The notes: generated from the sequence alone by a model not told the origin. 64,000 nt of DNA from Aliiruegeria lutimaris (GCF_900099935.1 NZ_FNEK01000004.1:90162-154161), one strand, 5' to 3'; numbered from the stretch's first letter, positions 24,388 through 34,436 are shown. Translations and numbers: made by a program.

Positions 24388-26792
24388 CAGAAGGACGTAG
24401 ACACGGTGAATTCGAAGTTCTGCTCCTTGTCATAGTCCTCTTTGATCAGAGGCCTCGAGAAGTTGAACCGCAACGGTCCGAGCGGCGAATCCCAGAGCAA
24501 GGCAACACCGGCCGCGGAACGCAGATAGAAGTCGTCATCGACCTCGTCGTTGCCACTCGGGCCACCGGCGGTGTTGTCGAGGCCCCAGACCGAGCCGATA
24601 TCCCAGAACAGGCCGCCCGAGATGCCATATTCCTCAGGCAGGCCGATCGGGAACTCGGCCTCGAAACGCGCCACGGCGAAATAGTTGCCGCCCAGCACGT
24701 CCTCGTTGCCGACATTCAGGTCGCGCGGCCCCACCGAATTCGGCTCGAAGCCCCGGATTTTCCTCGACAGCATGTAGCGTTCGAAAATCCGGCTATCGCC
24801 ACCGGAGAAGGCCACCGCGCCGCCTTCCAGTTCTGCCCGGAAGGTAACGTCCTCGTTGAAGGTCTGCTTCTTGGCCCGTAGCAGCGCCTCGGTCCGAACG
24901 AAGCTCGCACCGTCCTCGCGCCCACCGAAATCCTGCCGGAAACGAAGGTAGACGCCCGAACGCGGGTCGAGACCGTTGCTGATGGTGTCATAGATATAGG
25001 AATAGCCGACCGAGAAGGAGCTCAGCGGGCCCATATCCTCTTCCTGCTGCAAGATGTAGGACGATACATCATCATCATAATCGCCGTCATCGTCGGTATC
25101 CTTGGTACCATCCTCGACACCGTGCAGCTTGCCGTAGTCATAGGTCGCCCGAACGCCCAGCCGCGAATAGTCGGTCAGCGGGAAAGTCAGGGAAGGCTCG
25201 AACTGGCCCAGATCGGTATCGTAGGAGGAGTTGTCCTTTTCGGTCTTGCGATAATAGGCAGACAGACCGAACGTGACATCACGGTCCAGGAAAGCCGGCT
25301 CGACAAAGTTGAAGTTGAAGGTCGACGTAGACGAGGTGATCCCGAGGCCCGCGGAAAGCCCCTGCCCACGACCGAGGAAGTTGCGCTCGGTGAAGGAGAA
25401 GTTGAAGCCCAGACCGTCAGAGGTGCCATAGCTTGCCCCGAAACCGAGTGAACCGGTCGGCGCTTCCTCGACATTGACATCCACGACCACGAGATCGCTG
25501 CTCGAACCCTGCCGGGCCTCCACCTGGGCGTCCTTGAAGAAGCCGAGCGCGCGAATCCTGTCCGCCCCCTGGCGAATCTCACGCGCGTTGAACGGGTCGC
25601 CCTCGGCAACGTCGAATTGACGGCGCACCACTCGGTCGAGCGTTGTCGTGTTGCCCTCGATGTCGATCCGCTCGACGAAGATCCGCGGACCGCGGCTGAT
25701 GACATACTCGATATCCAGCGTCAGATCGCGGTCATTGCGGGTCACGCGCGGTTCCACGCGGATGAAATCCAGACCCCGGCGCGTGGCGAGGGTTTCGAGC
25801 CGGGTGATGTCCGTGTCGATCGGCACCGGGGAATAGACCGTGCCGGAACGGAGCTTGGCCGTCTTGCGGAAGGCGTCGATATCGATATCCGCAACGGTCG
25901 AAGAGACCGAAACCTTGCCGACCCGAAACTGTTGTCCCTCGCGCAGGTTGAAGGTGACGACATTGCCGCGGCGGTTGCGGTCGATCTCGGCCGTCGCGCT
26001 GAGAACCTGCACGTCGACATAGCCACGGTTGGAATAGAAATCGCGCAACAGCTGCTTGTCATATTCCAGCCGTTCTTCGATGAGCGTGTCGCGGGCCACG
26101 AAGGCCCGGAAGATACCGGCCTGCTTGGTCTCGAGCGCCCGGCGCAGCCGGTAATCCGAATAGTTCCGGTTGCCGACGAAGGAGATACGCTCGATCTCGG
26201 AAACCTTGCCCTCCTGGATCTCGAACACGAGGTCCACGCGGTTGTCCGAGCGACGAATGATCTTCGGCGTGACGGTCGCGGCAATCCGTCCGGTCTGCCG
26301 ATAGGCCTCGGCGATATTGGCAGCGTCCGCCTCGGCGGCCGAGGGCGAATAGATCCGGCGCGACTTCGATTCGACGATTTCGGCCATCGCCGTGTCGTTG
26401 AGGCGGCGATTCCCTTCGAAGGCGATCACGTTGATGGTCGGGTATTCCTTAACCTTGATGACCAGCGTATTTCCGCTCGGAACCAACTCCACAGTCTCGA
26501 AAAGGCCGGTTCCGGCAATGCCCTGATAGGCATCGTTCAGCTGGGCGGCCGAAACCGTCTGCCCCCTGCCGATGCCGGCATAAGTGGCAATCGTAGCGGC
26601 ATCAATGCGTTGATTTCCCTGAATATCCAGGTTCGTGAAGCTGTAGCTCTGGGCCATGGCCGCTTGCGGAAAGGTGCCGCCCGAGACCACCAGGACCCCA
26701 CAGAGGGCCATAGCCGCGACGCCGGAAAGTTTCCGTGCTGGGCTGCTCATCCGGGCGTTCATGGCAGTGCCGCCCGTTATATGTTTTTTCAT
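24387..26792 (-). CDS. bamA: Outer membrane protein assembly factor BamA
   Basis: 801 aa. After a signal peptide (to about AMAQS) come five POTRA repeats, then the 16-strand beta-barrel with the conserved region GFEPNSVGPRD and C-terminal NFEFTVSTSF ending in an aromatic residue. It inserts beta-barrel proteins into the outer membrane. The start at 26792 has a GGGG-rich ribosome site; an alternative ATG at 26762 would shorten the signal peptide. It sits between rseP and ompH as in relatives. Confidence 0.95.
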   Translation of the reverse strand: MKKHITGGTAMNARMSSPARKLSGVAAMALCGVLVVSGGTFPQAAMAQSYSFTNLDIQGNQRIDAATIATYAGIGRGQTVSAAQLNDAYQGIAGTGLFETVELVPSGNTLVIKVKEYPTINVIAFEGNRRLNDTAMAEIVESKSRRIYSPSAAEADAANIAEAYRQTGRIAATVTPKIIRRSDNRVDLVFEIQEGKVSEIERISFVGNRNYSDYRLRRALETKQAGIFRAFVARDTLIEERLEYDKQLLRDFYSNRGYVDVQVLSATAEIDRNRRGNVVTFNLREGQQFRVGKVSVSSTVADIDIDAFRKTAKLRSGTVYSPVPIDTDITRLETLATRRGLDFIRVEPRVTRNDRDLTLDIEYVISRGPRIFVERIDIEGNTTTLDRVVRRQFDVAEGDPFNAREIRQGADRIRALGFFKDAQVEARQGSSSDLVVVDVNVEEAPTGSLGFGASYGTSDGLGFNFSFTERNFLGRGQGLSAGLGITSSTSTFNFNFVEPAFLDRDVTFGLSAYYRKTEKDNSSYDTDLGQFEPSLTFPLTDYSRLGVRATYDYGKLHGVEDGTKDTDDDGDYDDDVSSYILQQEEDMGPLSSFSVGYSYIYDTISNGLDPRSGVYLRFRQDFGGREDGASFVRTEALLRAKKQTFNEDVTFRAELEGGAVAFSGGDSRIFERYMLSRKIRGFEPNSVGPRDLNVGNEDVLGGNYFAVARFEAEFPIGLPEEYGISGGLFWDIGSVWGLDNTAGGPSGNDEVDDDFYLRSAAGVALLWDSPLGPLRFNFSRPLIKEDYDKEQNFEFTVSTSF

Positions 26793-26921
26793 GCTGCCGC
26801 CCCCCAGGCGCGAGGTTCTATTATTTATTTATGCCATTTGCTAGCGAGGTTCGCCTCTCTTGTCAAAACGACAAAGGGCGCCGCGTGAGCGTCGCCCCCC
26901 TGATTGAATTATCGGCGGAAA
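26793..26921. other. bamA upstream region with terminator-like hairpin
   Basis: On the minus strand a stem GGGCG/CGCCC (near 26875-26900) with a T-rich tail follows the 44-aa gene. It should separate that transcript from bamA, whose promoter is expected in the AT-rich part. Confidence 0.45.
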
Positions 26922-27056
26922 TCAGCCTGCAAGCAGGGATCCAAGCGCCGCGGCACCGGTCAGGGCCGCTATAATCGCCGCTATGTAGAAGATCCTGTCC
27001 CAGTTCAGCTGAACAATCAGGCTGATGCTTTGGTAGCCAGCGGACATCGTTTGCAT
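26922..27056 (-). CDS. Small membrane protein between rseP and bamA, 44 aa
   Basis: The ATG at 27056 opens MQTMSAGYQSISLIVQLNWD, followed by one hydrophobic span (IFYIAAIIAALTGAAALGSL) and a stop. AAAGG lies 12 nt upstream. No known domain is recognised. The single span with an LNWDR-like preceding motif resembles short hypothetical proteins I recall from Rhodobacteraceae (recollection, not a search). Its location inside the envelope cluster suggests an inner-membrane role, but that is only context. Confidence 0.6.
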   Translation of the reverse strand: MQTMSAGYQSISLIVQLNWDRIFYIAAIIAALTGAAALGSLLAG

Positions 27057-27135
27057 GACTCGCACCTTTTGCGTGTTTCGACCAGGAACCAACCTAAAGC
27101 TAAAATATGTCCAGATTGGGGCGAAACGACGCGGT

Positions 27136-28473
27136 TTATGGGCAGAACAAGTCGTTGGTGACCGCGAAGACCATCAAGCTCAGCATCAGGGTCAGACCGA
27201 TTCCCATCAGTATCCGCAACGCATTGTCGCTGGGCGGGCGCCCGGTGATGGCCTCGTACACGTGAAAGGCCAGGTGACCGCCGTCGAGAACCGGAATCGG
27301 GAACAGGTTCAGCAGGCCGACCGCCGTCGAGAGAACCGCGATGAACCAGATGAAGCTGCTCGCCCCCTGGCTCGCCGCCGCGCCCGAGGTTTCGGCGATG
27401 CCGATGGGGCCGCGCAGGTTGCAGGAGGAAATCGCGCCCGTCACCATATGCCACAGGCCCGAAAGCGAGCTTTTGACAATGAACCAGGTCTGGTCGACGC
27501 CGTAGTTGACAGCCTCCAGAACCCCCGGCGACTCGGTCGCCGGCGTGAAAAACAGCCCGCCCGTCATGCCGATGAGCCAGCGGGTCTCGAAACTGCCATC
27601 CGCGTTCGGCACGTCCACGCGCCGGGGTGCGAGGACGAATTCGAGCGCCTCGCCATCGCGCCAGACATTGAGTTTCATCGCCCGCCCTTCGGAGGCGGCC
27701 ACGGTCTCCTGCAATTGCTTGAAGGCGGTGATCTGGGTGCCGTCGATGGCCGTGATCACGTCGCCGACCTCGATGCCCACATCCATCGCCGCCGACCCGG
27801 GCTGCAGCCCGTCCACCATCGGCGGGAAGGGGAACGGCCCGTCCAGCGATACCTGCCGCCCGGCGCGCTCGATCTCGTAGGAAACCGTCTCGGACACGTC
27901 CAACCCGCGCACGACTTCGAAGAAACCGACATAATCTTCGGCCGCCTGCCCGCCGACCGACAGGATGCGGTCCCCCGGCTGGAGCGCCTGCACCTGCGCC
28001 GGCATCGGCTTGAGCGCGCCCACCTCGACCGGTTCCTTGGCCGTACCTTCCCACAGTATCATGGCAGAGAAGACGAGAATCGACAGGATGAAATTGAACA
28101 CCGGCCCCGCGGCAACCGTCGCAGCCCGCGCCCAGAGCGGCGCGCCGTGCATGGTGTGGCGGCGCGTTTCCGGATCCATCTCCTCGAATTCGTCCGAGGC
28201 CTTGTCGCTGGCCGCCGAGGCGTCGCCGAGAAATTTCACGTACCCGCCAAAGGGAAGCGCCGCGACCTGCCACTGGGTGCCATGCTTGTCCGTGCGCTTG
28301 AGCAGGACCGGCCCGAAGCCGATGGAGAACACCTCCGCCCGAATCCCAGACCAACGGCCCACGATGTAATGGCCATACTCATGCACGAAAACGATCACGC
28401 TGAGGGCAACGACAAAGGCAGCGATGGTCCAGAGAAGGCCCCCGAATTCGGGGATCAGCGAGGCAAAATCCAT
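27136..28473 (-). CDS. rseP: RIP metalloprotease RseP
   Basis: 445-aa inner-membrane site-2 protease. The zinc motif HEYGHYIVGRW (HExxH) is in the first membrane helix, PDZ domains follow in the middle, and the third zinc ligand lies in LDGGHLAFHVYEAITGR. It cleaves anti-sigma factors and signal-peptide remnants in the membrane. It lies 6 nt downstream of dxr in the envelope cluster. Confidence 0.94.
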   Translation of the reverse strand: MDFASLIPEFGGLLWTIAAFVVALSVIVFVHEYGHYIVGRWSGIRAEVFSIGFGPVLLKRTDKHGTQWQVAALPFGGYVKFLGDASAASDKASDEFEEMDPETRRHTMHGAPLWARAATVAAGPVFNFILSILVFSAMILWEGTAKEPVEVGALKPMPAQVQALQPGDRILSVGGQAAEDYVGFFEVVRGLDVSETVSYEIERAGRQVSLDGPFPFPPMVDGLQPGSAAMDVGIEVGDVITAIDGTQITAFKQLQETVAASEGRAMKLNVWRDGEALEFVLAPRRVDVPNADGSFETRWLIGMTGGLFFTPATESPGVLEAVNYGVDQTWFIVKSSLSGLWHMVTGAISSCNLRGPIGIAETSGAAASQGASSFIWFIAVLSTAVGLLNLFPIPVLDGGHLAFHVYEAITGRPPSDNALRILMGIGLTLMLSLMVFAVTNDLFCP

Positions 28474-28479
28474 TTGATA

Positions 28480-29658
28480 TCAAGCATCCATGTTGATCCG
28501 GGCCGCGGCCTCGGCCGCGCGTATCCGAGCGACATGATCTGTTTCAATGACATCTTCAAGGCACATGCGGTCACATTTCAGGGCGTTCTCGCCTTCCATG
28601 GCGGCAAGCACCTCCTCGACGACCACCGCCATGTCGGTGAACCGGATGTCGCGTGCCAGGAAGGAATCCAGCGCCTGTTCCTTGGCGGCGTTGAAAACGG
28701 CACCGGCGAGGCCGCGCACCTTCATCACCTCGCGCGCAAGCCGCAGCGCCGGCCAGCGCGCCTCGCTGGGCTCACGGAATTCCAGCTTGCCGATCCGCGC
28801 GAGGTCCAACCGCTCCACTGGCAGCGGTCGGCGCTCCGGGTAATGCAGCGCATAGCCGATTGCGTGGCGCATATCCGCCGGGCCCACATGCGCCATCAGC
28901 CCGCCATCGTTGAAGCCGATCAGCGCATGTACCAGCGATTGCGGGTGTACAAGGACCTCGATCTGGCGCGGCTCGAACCCGAAAAACTCCCGCGTTTCAA
29001 TAAGCTCCAGGGACTTGTTGAACATGGACGCGGAATCGACCGTGATCCGCTGGCCCATGTCCCAGTTCGGATGCGTACTGGCCTGCTCCGGCGTCGCTCT
29101 CGGCAGATCCTCCAGCGGCCAGTCCCGGAAGGCCCCACCGGACGCGGTGAGGATCACCCGCTCAACGGCAGAAATGTCTTCGCCCACAAGGGCTTGCCAG
29201 ACGGCGCTATGTTCGCTGTCAACCGGCAGAACATCGGCCTTGTTGGCCCGTGCCGTCCGCATCAGCAATTCGCCGGCGCAGACGAGCGATTCCTTGTTGG
29301 CCAGCGCCAGCGCCGCGCCCTGTTCGAGCGCCTTCAGGCCGGGCACCAGCCCCGCCGCGCCGACAATGGCGGACATCACCCAGTCGACCGGGCGTTCCGC
29401 GGCCTCGGAGATCGCCATAGGGCCGGCTGCCACTTCGATTCCGGTACCTGAAAGAAGCTCTGCAAGCTCCTGTTTGCAATCTGGAAAGCATGTAACCGCC
29501 AGCTTGGCGTTGAGCGAGATCGCCTGCTCCGCCAGCCGCGCGATATTGCGCCCGCCGGTCAGCGCCACGACCTCGTATTCTTCCGGTGCCCGCGCGATGA
29601 GGTCTACCGTGTTTTCGCCGATCGAGCCTGTGGAGCCGAAGATCGACACGCGTTTCAT
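28480..29658 (-). CDS. dxr: 1-deoxy-D-xylulose-5-phosphate reductoisomerase
   Basis: 392 aa. It converts DXP to MEP with NADPH in isoprenoid synthesis, which feeds undecaprenyl diphosphate made by the nearby uppS. The NADPH motif FGSTGSIGENTVDLI is at the N-terminus; ALANKESLVCAG and LPVDSEHSAVWQ carry conserved active-site residues. The ATG overlaps the cdsA stop by 4 nt. Confidence 0.95.
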   Translation of the reverse strand: MKRVSIFGSTGSIGENTVDLIARAPEEYEVVALTGGRNIARLAEQAISLNAKLAVTCFPDCKQELAELLSGTGIEVAAGPMAISEAAERPVDWVMSAIVGAAGLVPGLKALEQGAALALANKESLVCAGELLMRTARANKADVLPVDSEHSAVWQALVGEDISAVERVILTASGGAFRDWPLEDLPRATPEQASTHPNWDMGQRITVDSASMFNKSLELIETREFFGFEPRQIEVLVHPQSLVHALIGFNDGGLMAHVGPADMRHAIGYALHYPERRPLPVERLDLARIGKLEFREPSEARWPALRLAREVMKVRGLAGAVFNAAKEQALDSFLARDIRFTDMAVVVEEVLAAMEGENALKCDRMCLEDVIETDHVARIRAAEAAARINMDA

Positions 29659-30476
29659 ATCCGGACCTCCGGCACATCCACCAGCAGCGCCAGGAGCAGC
29701 ATGAAGAGCGACGCGCCCAACAGCCCGTCAAAGCGATCGAACAGGCCGCCATGTCCGGGAATGATGGCCGAGGAATCCTTGACCCCCAGCCGGCGCTTGA
29801 GCGCGCTTTCGGCAATGTCCCCCATCTGCGAGGCGAAGGACAAGAGCATGGAGAGCCAGATGAGATCCCGCCCAGCATCGGTGAAGGTCAGGAAGATCGC
29901 TCCGATCAGACCGGCACCGATCCAGCCTGCGGCAGTCCCGGACCAGGTCTTCTTGGGACTGATACTCGGCCAGAACTTCGGCCCGCCGAAATGGCGTCCC
30001 GCGAAATAGCCCGCAACATCCGTTACCACGACACAGATGACCATCCAGAAAAGCCAGGTGCCGCCATAGACCTCCCGCGCCTCGACGAGGCCCCATCCGG
30101 CCACGGTAAGGCCCAAGGCAAACAGAAAAAATGTTAATTTTTCCAGTGGCATGGAGAGCATTCCCGCCACGGCGGGCAGAAACAGAAGGAACAGGTGCCA
30201 ATCGGGTTGCTGCTGTGTCAGCCCGGAAATGACGGAGGCGGAGAAGGCCGCGAGCAGCATCGCGCCCACATCCCATCCCGGCCGGATCATCCGTGCCAGT
30301 TCCCAGATCATCACCGAGGTGACGAACACCACCAGCATCTGGAACCAGACTCCGCCAAGCCGGATCGCCACGACGCCAATCAGCACCATCAGCAACCCGG
30401 TCCATGTCCGCGCATTCAGGTCTTCCCAACGTGCAGACGAGGTGTTTTTATTGCTTTCAGCCAAGAACCGCTCCAT
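29655..30476 (-). CDS. cdsA: Phosphatidate cytidylyltransferase
   Basis: 273-aa polytopic membrane enzyme that makes CDP-diacylglycerol, also the substrate of the pcs product encoded near 59 kb. The signature region FWPSISPKKTWSGTAAGW and the C-terminal DSSAIIPGHGGLFDRFDGLL are typical of CdsA. I start it at the ATG at 30476 (MERFLAESNK), with GGGAGCGG upstream; this overlaps uppS by 20 nt. Confidence 0.93.
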   Translation of the reverse strand: MERFLAESNKNTSSARWEDLNARTWTGLLMVLIGVVAIRLGGVWFQMLVVFVTSVMIWELARMIRPGWDVGAMLLAAFSASVISGLTQQQPDWHLFLLFLPAVAGMLSMPLEKLTFFLFALGLTVAGWGLVEAREVYGGTWLFWMVICVVVTDVAGYFAGRHFGGPKFWPSISPKKTWSGTAAGWIGAGLIGAIFLTFTDAGRDLIWLSMLLSFASQMGDIAESALKRRLGVKDSSAIIPGHGGLFDRFDGLLGASLFMLLLALLVDVPEVRI

Positions 30477-31182
30477 ATCGCCGCTCCCGCTTGCCAAACC
30501 CGGCCAGCACCTCGGCGAATTTTTCCGCCGTGAAATCGGGCCAGAGCGTGTCGACGAATTCATATTCTGAATAGGCCGATTGCCAGAGCAGGAAATTCGA
30601 AATCCGCGCCTCGCCGGATGTCCGTATCACCAGGTCCGGGTCCGGCAGGGTATGAGTGTCGAGAAAACGCCCCAGCGTTTCGGCATCGACATCATCGGGG
30701 TCCAGCCGCCCGGCGGCGACTTCGCGGGCAAGCCGGAGCGTCGCGCGCGTCACCTCGTCCCGACCGCCGTAATTGAGCGCGATCGTCAGGTGGACGTCAT
30801 CATTGTCTGCCGTCAGCGCCTCAAGGTCGTCCATCAGCTTGACCAGCTTGCGGTCCAGCCTGTCACGGTCGCCGATGAAGCGCACCCGCACCCGCTTGGC
30901 CAGCAGGCGCTGCGCTTCCTTCAGGATGTAGCGGCGAAACAGCGTCATCAGCCCGGAAACCTCGGCCTGCGTCCGCTTCCAGTTCTCGGTCGAGAAGGCA
31001 AAGATCGTCAGGTAGCGCACGCCGAGATCCGGGCACGCCTCGACGATCTCGCTCACCCGACGCGCGCCAGCCTGGTGACCGAACAAACGCGGACGGCCGC
31101 GGGCGGTTGCCCAGCGGCCGTTGCCATCCATGATGATAGCGACATGTTCGGGGGCCTTGTGAAGGTTGTCTTCGGCGGGCAT
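30457..31182 (-). CDS. uppS: Undecaprenyl diphosphate synthase
   Basis: 241-aa cis-prenyltransferase that makes the C55 carrier lipid for peptidoglycan and LPS. VAIIMDGNGRWATARG at the N-terminus holds the catalytic Asp, and LTIFAFSTENWKR follows. The ATG at 31182 (MPAEDN) has a purine-rich GGGGG site; a TTG at 31206 is the longer alternative. It is preceded by frr and overlaps cdsA. Confidence 0.95.
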   Translation of the reverse strand: MPAEDNLHKAPEHVAIIMDGNGRWATARGRPRLFGHQAGARRVSEIVEACPDLGVRYLTIFAFSTENWKRTQAEVSGLMTLFRRYILKEAQRLLAKRVRVRFIGDRDRLDRKLVKLMDDLEALTADNDDVHLTIALNYGGRDEVTRATLRLAREVAAGRLDPDDVDAETLGRFLDTHTLPDPDLVIRTSGEARISNFLLWQSAYSEYEFVDTLWPDFTAEKFAEVLAGFGKRERRYGAVLG

Positions 31183-31218
31183 CAGGCCCCCTTTCAGCTT
31201 TGCCAAACGATCCGCAGG

Positions 31219-31785
31219 TCAGACCTGCATGATCTCTTCCTGCTTGTGTTCCAGGGTAGCATCGACCAGCTTGATGTGCTTGTCGGTCATCTCCTGGATG
31301 TCGTCATGCCACATCTTTTCCTCGTCTTCAGGCATACCGTCGGACTTGGCCTTCTTGAGCTTGTGCATGCCGTCCTGGCGGACGTTGCGAATGGCGATTC
31401 GGGCGCTCTCGGCATAGGTCGCGGCGACCTTGGTCAGCTCGCGGCGGCGCTCTTCGTTCAGCTCCGGGATCGGCAGACGGATGATGGTACCGTCGACGAC
31501 CGGGTTAATGCCCAGCCCGCTCTCGCGCAATGCCTTCTCGGCCTTGGAAACCATGCTCTTGTCCCAGATGTTCAGCGTGATCATCCGCGGCTCCGGCACG
31601 TTCACGGTGCCGATCTGGTTGAGTGGCGTCATCGCGCCATAGGCATCGACCTGGATCGGATCCAGCATGGACGCCGAGGCCCGGCCGGTCCGAAGCGTCA
31701 GGAATTCCGCCTTCAGCGCCTTGATCGCCCCATCCATCCGGTGTTTCAGGTCGGCGACATCGGGTTCTTCATAGTCTGCTGACAT
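31219..31785 (-). CDS. frr: Ribosome recycling factor
   Basis: 188 aa, the standard RRF length. It splits post-termination ribosomes with [24 protein letters not shown] and [19 protein letters not shown] are hallmark stretches. The ATG at 31785 has GGAGGGA upstream. In most bacteria frr follows pyrH directly; here a VPLPA-CTERM gene lies between the two. Confidence 0.96.
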   Translation of the reverse strand: MSADYEEPDVADLKHRMDGAIKALKAEFLTLRTGRASASMLDPIQVDAYGAMTPLNQIGTVNVPEPRMITLNIWDKSMVSKAEKALRESGLGINPVVDGTIIRLPIPELNEERRRELTKVAATYAESARIAIRNVRQDGMHKLKKAKSDGMPEDEEKMWHDDIQEMTDKHIKLVDATLEHKQEEIMQV

Positions 31786-31913
31786 GTGCCTGTTCCCTCC
31801 CAAGCATCTCGTTCGTTCGCAACGTTCTACAATCGCTGCAACGCGTTGTATAGCATCCGCTCGGCGATGTTTAGAACGGAAAGGCTATAATTTCCTTTTC
31901 CGCGAAATCGACG

Positions 31914-31942
31914 CGGCCGGCAAAGCTGGAAGCTGCCGGCCG
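31914..31942 (-). terminator. Hairpin downstream of the VPLPA-CTERM gene
   Basis: CGGCCGGCA/TGCCGGCCG stem with a short loop, 58 nt beyond the stop on the minus strand. The T-tract is poor, so termination is only plausible. Confidence 0.4.
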
Positions 31943-31999
31943 TTCTCCCGTCCAGGGATGAAGGATCAAGGCGGCACGCGACCGCCCGGTTCCGCCCGT

Positions 32000-32629
32000 T
32001 CAGCCAGCGCCCCTTCGGCGCCGGCGGCGGCTTGCGAACGCCCCCACGCCCAAAACCGAGCCCAGCAATACCGAGGATGCAGGCAGCGGAACCGGCGAGA
32101 TCTCGACCGAGATATTGTCGAACTGATGGAAATCGGCCGTTTGGGTCCAGGTCACGCTGATGACACTGTCGAAGCCATCGAAATAGAAGGTCTCCATGCC
32201 CCAGACACCGTCGAGATCGAAAGTTTGCTCGACCGTCGTACCGTCTTCATAGGTGCCGGTAAAGGTAACGCTGGTGTCGCCGATCCGGTTGGACGCGAGT
32301 TCGGACAGGTCGATGGACTCGAGGTCGAAAGCGCTGCCGTCGCTCGCCGCAAGTTGGGTCACGCCGTTGACGCGATTGTTGAGCATGGAGGTCGAGCCGG
32401 TATTGTAGCGAGAGTTGCCGGTCTCGGGTATGGCGAAGGCCGTCCTGGTATTGGACGTCAGGTTCGTCAGCGTGAAATCGTCGTAGGTATAGGTTCCGCC
32501 GACATAGTCGAAGGCACGCCCCGACCCTTCAAGATCTTGGAAATCGATCGTTATCGCCTGTGCCGGCGTTGCGAACCCCGCAACGACAAGGGCGGCCCAG
32601 AACAACAGTGTTTTTCCAAATCGAAACAT
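32000..32629 (-). CDS. VPLPA-CTERM sorting-domain exported protein
   Basis: 209 aa. A signal peptide (about 1-24, ending PAQA) is followed by a beta-rich, Asp/Thr/Gly-rich domain (ITIDFQDLEGSG ... DNISVEIS). The tail has VPLPAS at about 180, a hydrophobic span and an Arg cluster (RRRRRR). This tripartite C-terminus is the VPLPA variant of PEP-CTERM, processed by an exosortase encoded elsewhere. The ATG at 32629 has GGCAGG upstream. It has its own leader and hairpin, so it probably entered between pyrH and frr as an independent unit. Confidence 0.85.
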   Translation of the reverse strand: MFRFGKTLLFWAALVVAGFATPAQAITIDFQDLEGSGRAFDYVGGTYTYDDFTLTNLTSNTRTAFAIPETGNSRYNTGSTSMLNNRVNGVTQLAASDGSAFDLESIDLSELASNRIGDTSVTFTGTYEDGTTVEQTFDLDGVWGMETFYFDGFDSVISVTWTQTADFHQFDNISVEISPVPLPASSVLLGSVLGVGAFASRRRRRRGAG

Positions 32630-32750
32630 GATGCCTGCCAATTCCAACTGCTCGCGGACCGATTTTCGTCGGCTCTTAAGGAATTATTAGGCATGAAAAC
32701 CGGCGGGAAAGAGGCGCCGGTTTGGTCATTTATTAACCTTTTCGAGGTGC

Positions 32751-33488
32751 TCAGCCCTGAACGCGGGTATAGGTGCCCTCGCCCGCGAGGATGCCGCGGA
32801 AGCCGCCCGGCTCATCCAGCGAGAAGACGATGATCGGCAGGTTGTTGTCGCGTGCCAGCGCGATGGCAGAAGCGTCCATCACCTTGAGCCGCTTGGTCAG
32901 GCACTCGTCATAGGTGACGCTGTCATAGCGCACGGCGTCGTCGAACTTCACCGGATCCTTGTCATAGATCCCGTCCACCTTGGTGCCCTTGAAGATAGCC
33001 TCGCAGGCCATCTCGTTGGCGCGCAGCGCGCCTGCGGTGTCGGTGGTGAAATACGGGTTGCCGGTGCCGGCGGCAAAGATGCAAACCCGCTTCTTCTCCA
33101 GGTGGCGCACCGCGCGGCGGCGGATGTAAGGCTCGCAAACCTCGTCCATGCGGATGGCCGAGATGACGCGGGTAAAGACGCCCATTTCCTCGAGCGCGGA
33201 CTGCATCGCGAGCGCGTTCATCACCGTGGCGAGCATGCCCATGTAGTCGGCCGTGGTGCGTTCCATTCCTTGAGCGGAACCCGACAGGCCGCGGAAGATA
33301 TTGCCGCCGCCGATCACCATGCAGATCTCGACGCCCAGGTCGTGGACCGATTTCACTTCATTGGCGATGCGCTGCACGGTGGGCGGGTGCAGACCGTAGC
33401 CCTGGTCTCCCATCAACGCCTCGCCCGAGATTTTCAGAAGAACCCGTTTATAGGCCGGTGTCGGTTGATCCTCGGTCACGTCGAGCAT
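32751..33488 (-). CDS. pyrH: UMP kinase
   Basis: 245-aa amino-acid-kinase-fold enzyme that phosphorylates [21 protein letters not shown] near the N-terminus, [15 protein letters not shown] [11 protein letters not shown], and [26 protein letters not shown] are family motifs. I use the ATG at 33488, which has AGAGGGA upstream. It is divergent from miaA. Confidence 0.95.
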   Translation of the reverse strand: MLDVTEDQPTPAYKRVLLKISGEALMGDQGYGLHPPTVQRIANEVKSVHDLGVEICMVIGGGNIFRGLSGSAQGMERTTADYMGMLATVMNALAMQSALEEMGVFTRVISAIRMDEVCEPYIRRRAVRHLEKKRVCIFAAGTGNPYFTTDTAGALRANEMACEAIFKGTKVDGIYDKDPVKFDDAVRYDSVTYDECLTKRLKVMDASAIALARDNNLPIIVFSLDEPGGFRGILAGEGTYTRVQG

Positions 33489-33566
33489 ATCAAAATCCCT
33501 CTGATCTGGCTTCCGCGCCTTCCTGTCGGAAAATGGCGCGGCCTTCAACCGTCAAGGCGCGTTTCA

Positions 33567-34436
33567 ATGGCAATATCCGTCGATGAAATCGACCCGGTCA
33601 AACCGGTCCTCATTGCCGGGCCGACGGCCAGCGGCAAATCCGCCCTCGCGCTCGAGATCGCCGAGGCGCAGGGCGGCGTGATCGTGAATGCCGACGCGCT
33701 GCAGGTCTTTGCCAATTGGCGCATCCTGACGGCACGCCCGCCGGACGAGGACCTCGCGCGGGCGCCGCACCTGCTCTATGGCCATGTCGGGCCGCGGGAG
33801 GATTACTCGGTCGGCCACTGGCTGCGCGAGGTTGCCGAAATCCTGTCCGGCCCGGAGCGGGCGATTGTCGTCGGTGGTACGGGGCTCTATTTCTCGGCGC
33901 TCACCGAAGGCCTGGTCGAGATCCCGGCGGTTCCGCCAGCAATCCGCCGGCAAGCCGATTCCCTGACACGCGAGGCAATGCTGGAAGAACTGGATCCGGA
34001 AACACGGGCCCGGATCGACCGCGCCAATCCGGCGCGGGTGCAACGTGCCTGGGAGGTGTTGCGCGCGACCGGCAAGGGCCTGGCGCTCTGGCAGGACGAA
34101 ACCCCGCCCCCTCTCCTGCCGCCCGATGCCGCGCAGGCTTTCGTTCTGGAGGCCCCGCGCGACTGGCTGACACCGCGTATCGAGCGGCGGTTCGAGTTGA
34201 TGATCGAAGCCGGCGCGTTGGAGGAGGCGCGGGCGAACCTGGATGACTGGGACCCCAACCTGCCCTCCTCGCGTGCCATCGGCGGGCCGGAACTCATCGC
34301 CCATCTGCGCGGCGAGATGGATCTCGACGCCGCCATCGAGGCCGCCTGCATCGCCACGCGCCAATATGCCAAGCGGCAGCGCACGTGGTTCCGGGCGCGT
34401 ATGAAGAGCTGGCGAAATATCCTGCCTGAGCGCTGA
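33567..34436 (+). CDS. miaA: tRNA dimethylallyltransferase
   Basis: 289 aa. It prenylates A37 of tRNAs that read UNN codons. The P-loop [17 protein letters not shown] is at the N-terminus, followed by [18 protein letters not shown] and the C-terminal [14 protein letters not shown]. Upstream extension of the frame overlaps pyrH antisense and is not used; the ATG at 33567 gives a family-like start. Confidence 0.94.
   Translation: MAISVDEIDPVKPVLIAGPTASGKSALALEIAEAQGGVIVNADALQVFANWRILTARPPDEDLARAPHLLYGHVGPREDYSVGHWLREVAEILSGPERAIVVGGTGLYFSALTEGLVEIPAVPPAIRRQADSLTREAMLEELDPETRARIDRANPARVQRAWEVLRATGKGLALWQDETPPPLLPPDAAQAFVLEAPRDWLTPRIERRFELMIEAGALEEARANLDDWDPNLPSSRAIGGPELIAHLRGEMDLDAAIEAACIATRQYAKRQRTWFRARMKSWRNILPER

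Noticed and set aside
27055..29451. 798-aa open frame antisense to rseP and dxr
   Set aside because: Crosses two genuine genes and has no recognisable domain.
33102..33566. Upstream extension of the miaA frame
   Set aside because: Antisense to pyrH; MiaA similarity starts at 33567.
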